A stretch of 6,861 bases of DNA from positions 1 to 6,861 of the forward strand of contig WLRE01000071.1 of NCBI GenBank assembly GCA_009698045.1, given 5' to 3'. Shown piece after piece: positions 5,750 through 6,861 of the stretch (position 1 is its first letter; the number at the start of each line of letters is the position of its first letter). This DNA is from Actinomycetota bacterium (GTDB lineage: Bacteria > Actinomycetota > Actinomycetes > Nanopelagicales > Nanopelagicaceae). A model generated the notes under the pieces. The model was not told the origin of the DNA and ran no database searches. It was given only the letters and a program-made list of their open reading frames with translations. The translations under genes were made by a program, and so were the position numbers.

Positions 5750-6622
5750 TTAGCTCTCTAGCTCTGAAGTTCCATAAGCGCCCTTAGAAGGCCTTCTCCT
5801 GCGTGCCGGGGCGATTGTTCCCGGAGCAAGTCGGCGCGCAAAAATAAGAAAACCAGTATGTCCAATCATGCGATGCTGCGGGCGCACCGCCAAACCCTCG
5901 TGATGCCAGCCGCGTACCAAAGATTCCATACTCTCGGGCTCAGTGAAATTTGCGCTGGACTTAATTGCTTCTGCAGTGACAGAGAGTTGGGTAGTCGTTG
6001 CAACATACGCCATAAATACTCCCCCGGGTTGGAGAACCTCTGAAGCCATATCTACACATTCCCACGGCGCTAACATGTCCAAAATTACTCGATCGTATTT
6101 ATGCTCGTGCTTCGCTTCTTGAACAGCATCTGCCGTCAACGACCAATTGCTTGGTAGCGAACCAAAGTAGTGTGTGACGTTCTTGCGAGCGATATCGGCA
6201 AACTCTTCTCTCTTTTCAAAACTATCTACTGAGCCATTGGCTCCTACTGCTCGGAGGAGAGAGATGGTTAAGGCCCCAGAACCCACACCAGCTTCCAGAA
6301 CGCGGACTCCTGGCGCGATATCAGCCATTCCCACAATGAGTGCTGCATCTTTTGGGTAAACAATCGTGGCACCCCGTGGCATCGAAAGAACGTAATCTGT
6401 CAGCAGTGGACGAAAGGCTAGGAATTTCAATCCGCCTGTTGTTTCCACAACGCTTCCCTCTGGCATCCCAATCACTTCATTGTGCACAAGCCAGCCGTTA
6501 TGTGTGTGCCATTCCTGATTGAGCTGAAGCGTAATGGTGTGCAATTTACCTTTGGCATCAGTAAGTTGAACTCGATCTCCCACTTGAAAGAGTGAAGATC
6601 GTGGCGCCTGGGTAGAAGTCAT
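5750..6622 (-). CDS. trmI: TrmI, tRNA (adenine-58-N1)-methyltransferase
   Basis: TrmI uses S-adenosylmethionine to methylate N1 of adenine 58 in the T-loop of tRNAs and works as a homotetramer in the cytoplasm. The 290-residue product compares with 280 in Mycobacterium tuberculosis. An N-terminal beta-rich domain (about 10-70) precedes a Rossmann-type methyltransferase. IVYPKDAALIV is at 87-97, the SAM-binding motif VLEAGVGSGALT at 108-119, the acidic FEKREEF at 135-141, and the catalytic-site strand LDMLAPWE at 181-188 with D182. The C-terminal region contains HTGFLIFARR (255-264). An arginine-rich tail, ARRRRPSKG at 273-281, may touch tRNA. The ATG at 6622 begins nine bases after the HAD gene stop; there is no Shine-Dalgarno in front. 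In many actinobacteria trmI is followed by the proteasomal ATPase gene arc/mpa; here it ends tail-to-tail with the FKBP gene. Assignment is very secure. Confidence 0.95.
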   Translation of the reverse strand: MTSTQAPRSSLFQVGDRVQLTDAKGKLHTITLQLNQEWHTHNGWLVHNEVIGMPEGSVVETTGGLKFLAFRPLLTDYVLSMPRGATIVYPKDAALIVGMADIAPGVRVLEAGVGSGALTISLLRAVGANGSVDSFEKREEFADIARKNVTHYFGSLPSNWSLTADAVQEAKHEHKYDRVILDMLAPWECVDMASEVLQPGGVFMAYVATTTQLSVTAEAIKSSANFTEPESMESLVRGWHHEGLAVRPQHRMIGHTGFLIFARRLAPGTIAPARRRRPSKGAYGTSELES

Positions 6623-6628
6623 GGCGAG

Positions 6629-6634
6629 ATTCTA
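6629..6634 (-). promoter_or_regulatory. trmI: Candidate leaderless -10 element of trmI
   Basis: On the minus strand TAGAAT fits TANNNT and stands exactly six bases before the trmI ATG, overlapping the HAD gene stop codon TAG. The spacing equals that seen at pafB and would place the transcription start at the A of the ATG. No recognisable -35 lies 17 bases upstream, so the gene may instead, or also, be read from the upstream gene's transcript. Confidence 0.32.
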
Positions 6635-6861
6635 TCTGTACAAAGATTCGATAGATCCCAAGCTCTGCCCTTGTAGGGAAGGCAGAATCACCATTCGCTC
6701 CTGTACTGCAACATCGAATAGATGAGGTACTGCCAGCACGTATGCGCCGCTAGCCAATCCTGACGTTATTCCGGTTAGAGAATCTTCAATCACCAAACAC
6801 TCTGAAATAGGAACACCTAACGTTTCCGCGGCGCTTAGATATCCTTCCGGATCTGGCTTAG
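6632..6861 (-). CDS. HAD-superfamily phosphatase, subfamily IA, beta-phosphoglucomutase-like (partial, C-terminal 75 residues)
   Basis: This is the end of a haloacid-dehalogenase-type hydrolase, which typically removes phosphate from a small metabolite or isomerises a sugar phosphate. I translated it by hand; the start lies beyond the right edge. The first visible residues KPDPEGYL carry the motif III lysine. CLVIEDSLTGITSG, about 20 residues further on, is motif IV, with the acidic pair that binds magnesium. The C-terminal end (VLAVPHLF, then a less conserved tail ending ESLYR) matches the usual fold end. The catalytic motif I aspartates and the cap domain are off the window, so substrate cannot be judged. 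It stops nine bases before trmI and is probably in the same operon. A HAD-IA gene next to trmI is common in actinobacteria. Confidence 0.88.
   Translation of the reverse strand, partial: KPDPEGYLSAAETLGVPISECLVIEDSLTGITSGLASGAYVLAVPHLFDVAVQERMVILPSLQGQSLGSIESLYR

Noticed and set aside
5785..5796. Palindromic AGAAGGCCTTCT near the trmI 3' end
   Set aside because: It is inside the coding sequence for the arginine-rich tail, has no loop and no T-run, and is not repeated elsewhere in the window that I can see.

Overview
The window comes from an actinobacterium with moderate base composition (mid-to-high 40s % G+C by eye, not computed). Read along the minus strand, it carries HAD hydrolase > trmI > [FKBP on the opposite strand] > pafB > pafC > tatA > tatC > diacylglycerol-kinase-like > helY. 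This is the known actinobacterial neighbourhood around the Pup-proteasome locus. The low G+C and tight packing would fit a streamlined freshwater lineage such as the acI/Nanopelagicales group, but that placement is inference.

Layout: bases 1-1295 hold the first 431 codons of the Ski2-like helicase HelY, which runs off the left edge. Bases 1292-2191 encode a YegS/DAG-kinase-family lipid kinase. Bases 2184-2957 and 2976-3161 encode the twin-arginine translocon parts TatC and TatA. A 66-bp gap upstream of tatA holds a possible internal promoter and a small palindrome. Bases 3228-4163 and 4156-5118 encode the paired WYL-domain regulators PafC and PafB. An 85-bp divergent gap separates pafB from the only plus-strand gene, a lipoprotein FKBP-type prolyl isomerase (5204-5746). 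That gene converges on trmI (5750-6622), the tRNA m1A58 methyltransferase. The right edge holds the last 75 codons of a HAD-IA phosphatase, nine bases upstream of trmI. No stretch longer than 85 bp is gene-free, and I see no RNA gene, mobile element, CRISPR array or long repeat.

How the genes fit together: PafB and PafC act as a heterodimeric transcription activator of the LexA-independent DNA-damage response in mycobacteria. TatA and TatC export folded proteins, and the lipoprotein FKBP probably helps proteins fold outside the membrane. The lipid kinase and HelY follow in the same run, with overlapping reading frames that suggest translational coupling (pafB/pafC, tatC/kinase, kinase/helY).

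The most notable point is an absence. In many actinobacteria the block arc/mpa-dop-pup-prcB-prcA-pafA sits between trmI and pafB. Here only the inverted FKBP gene occupies that place. If these genes are missing from the whole genome, this is a remnant locus in which PafBC outlived the proteasome it was named for. pafB and trmI both show a TANNNT hexamer exactly six bases before the start codon and no well-placed Shine-Dalgarno, as expected for leaderless mRNAs.
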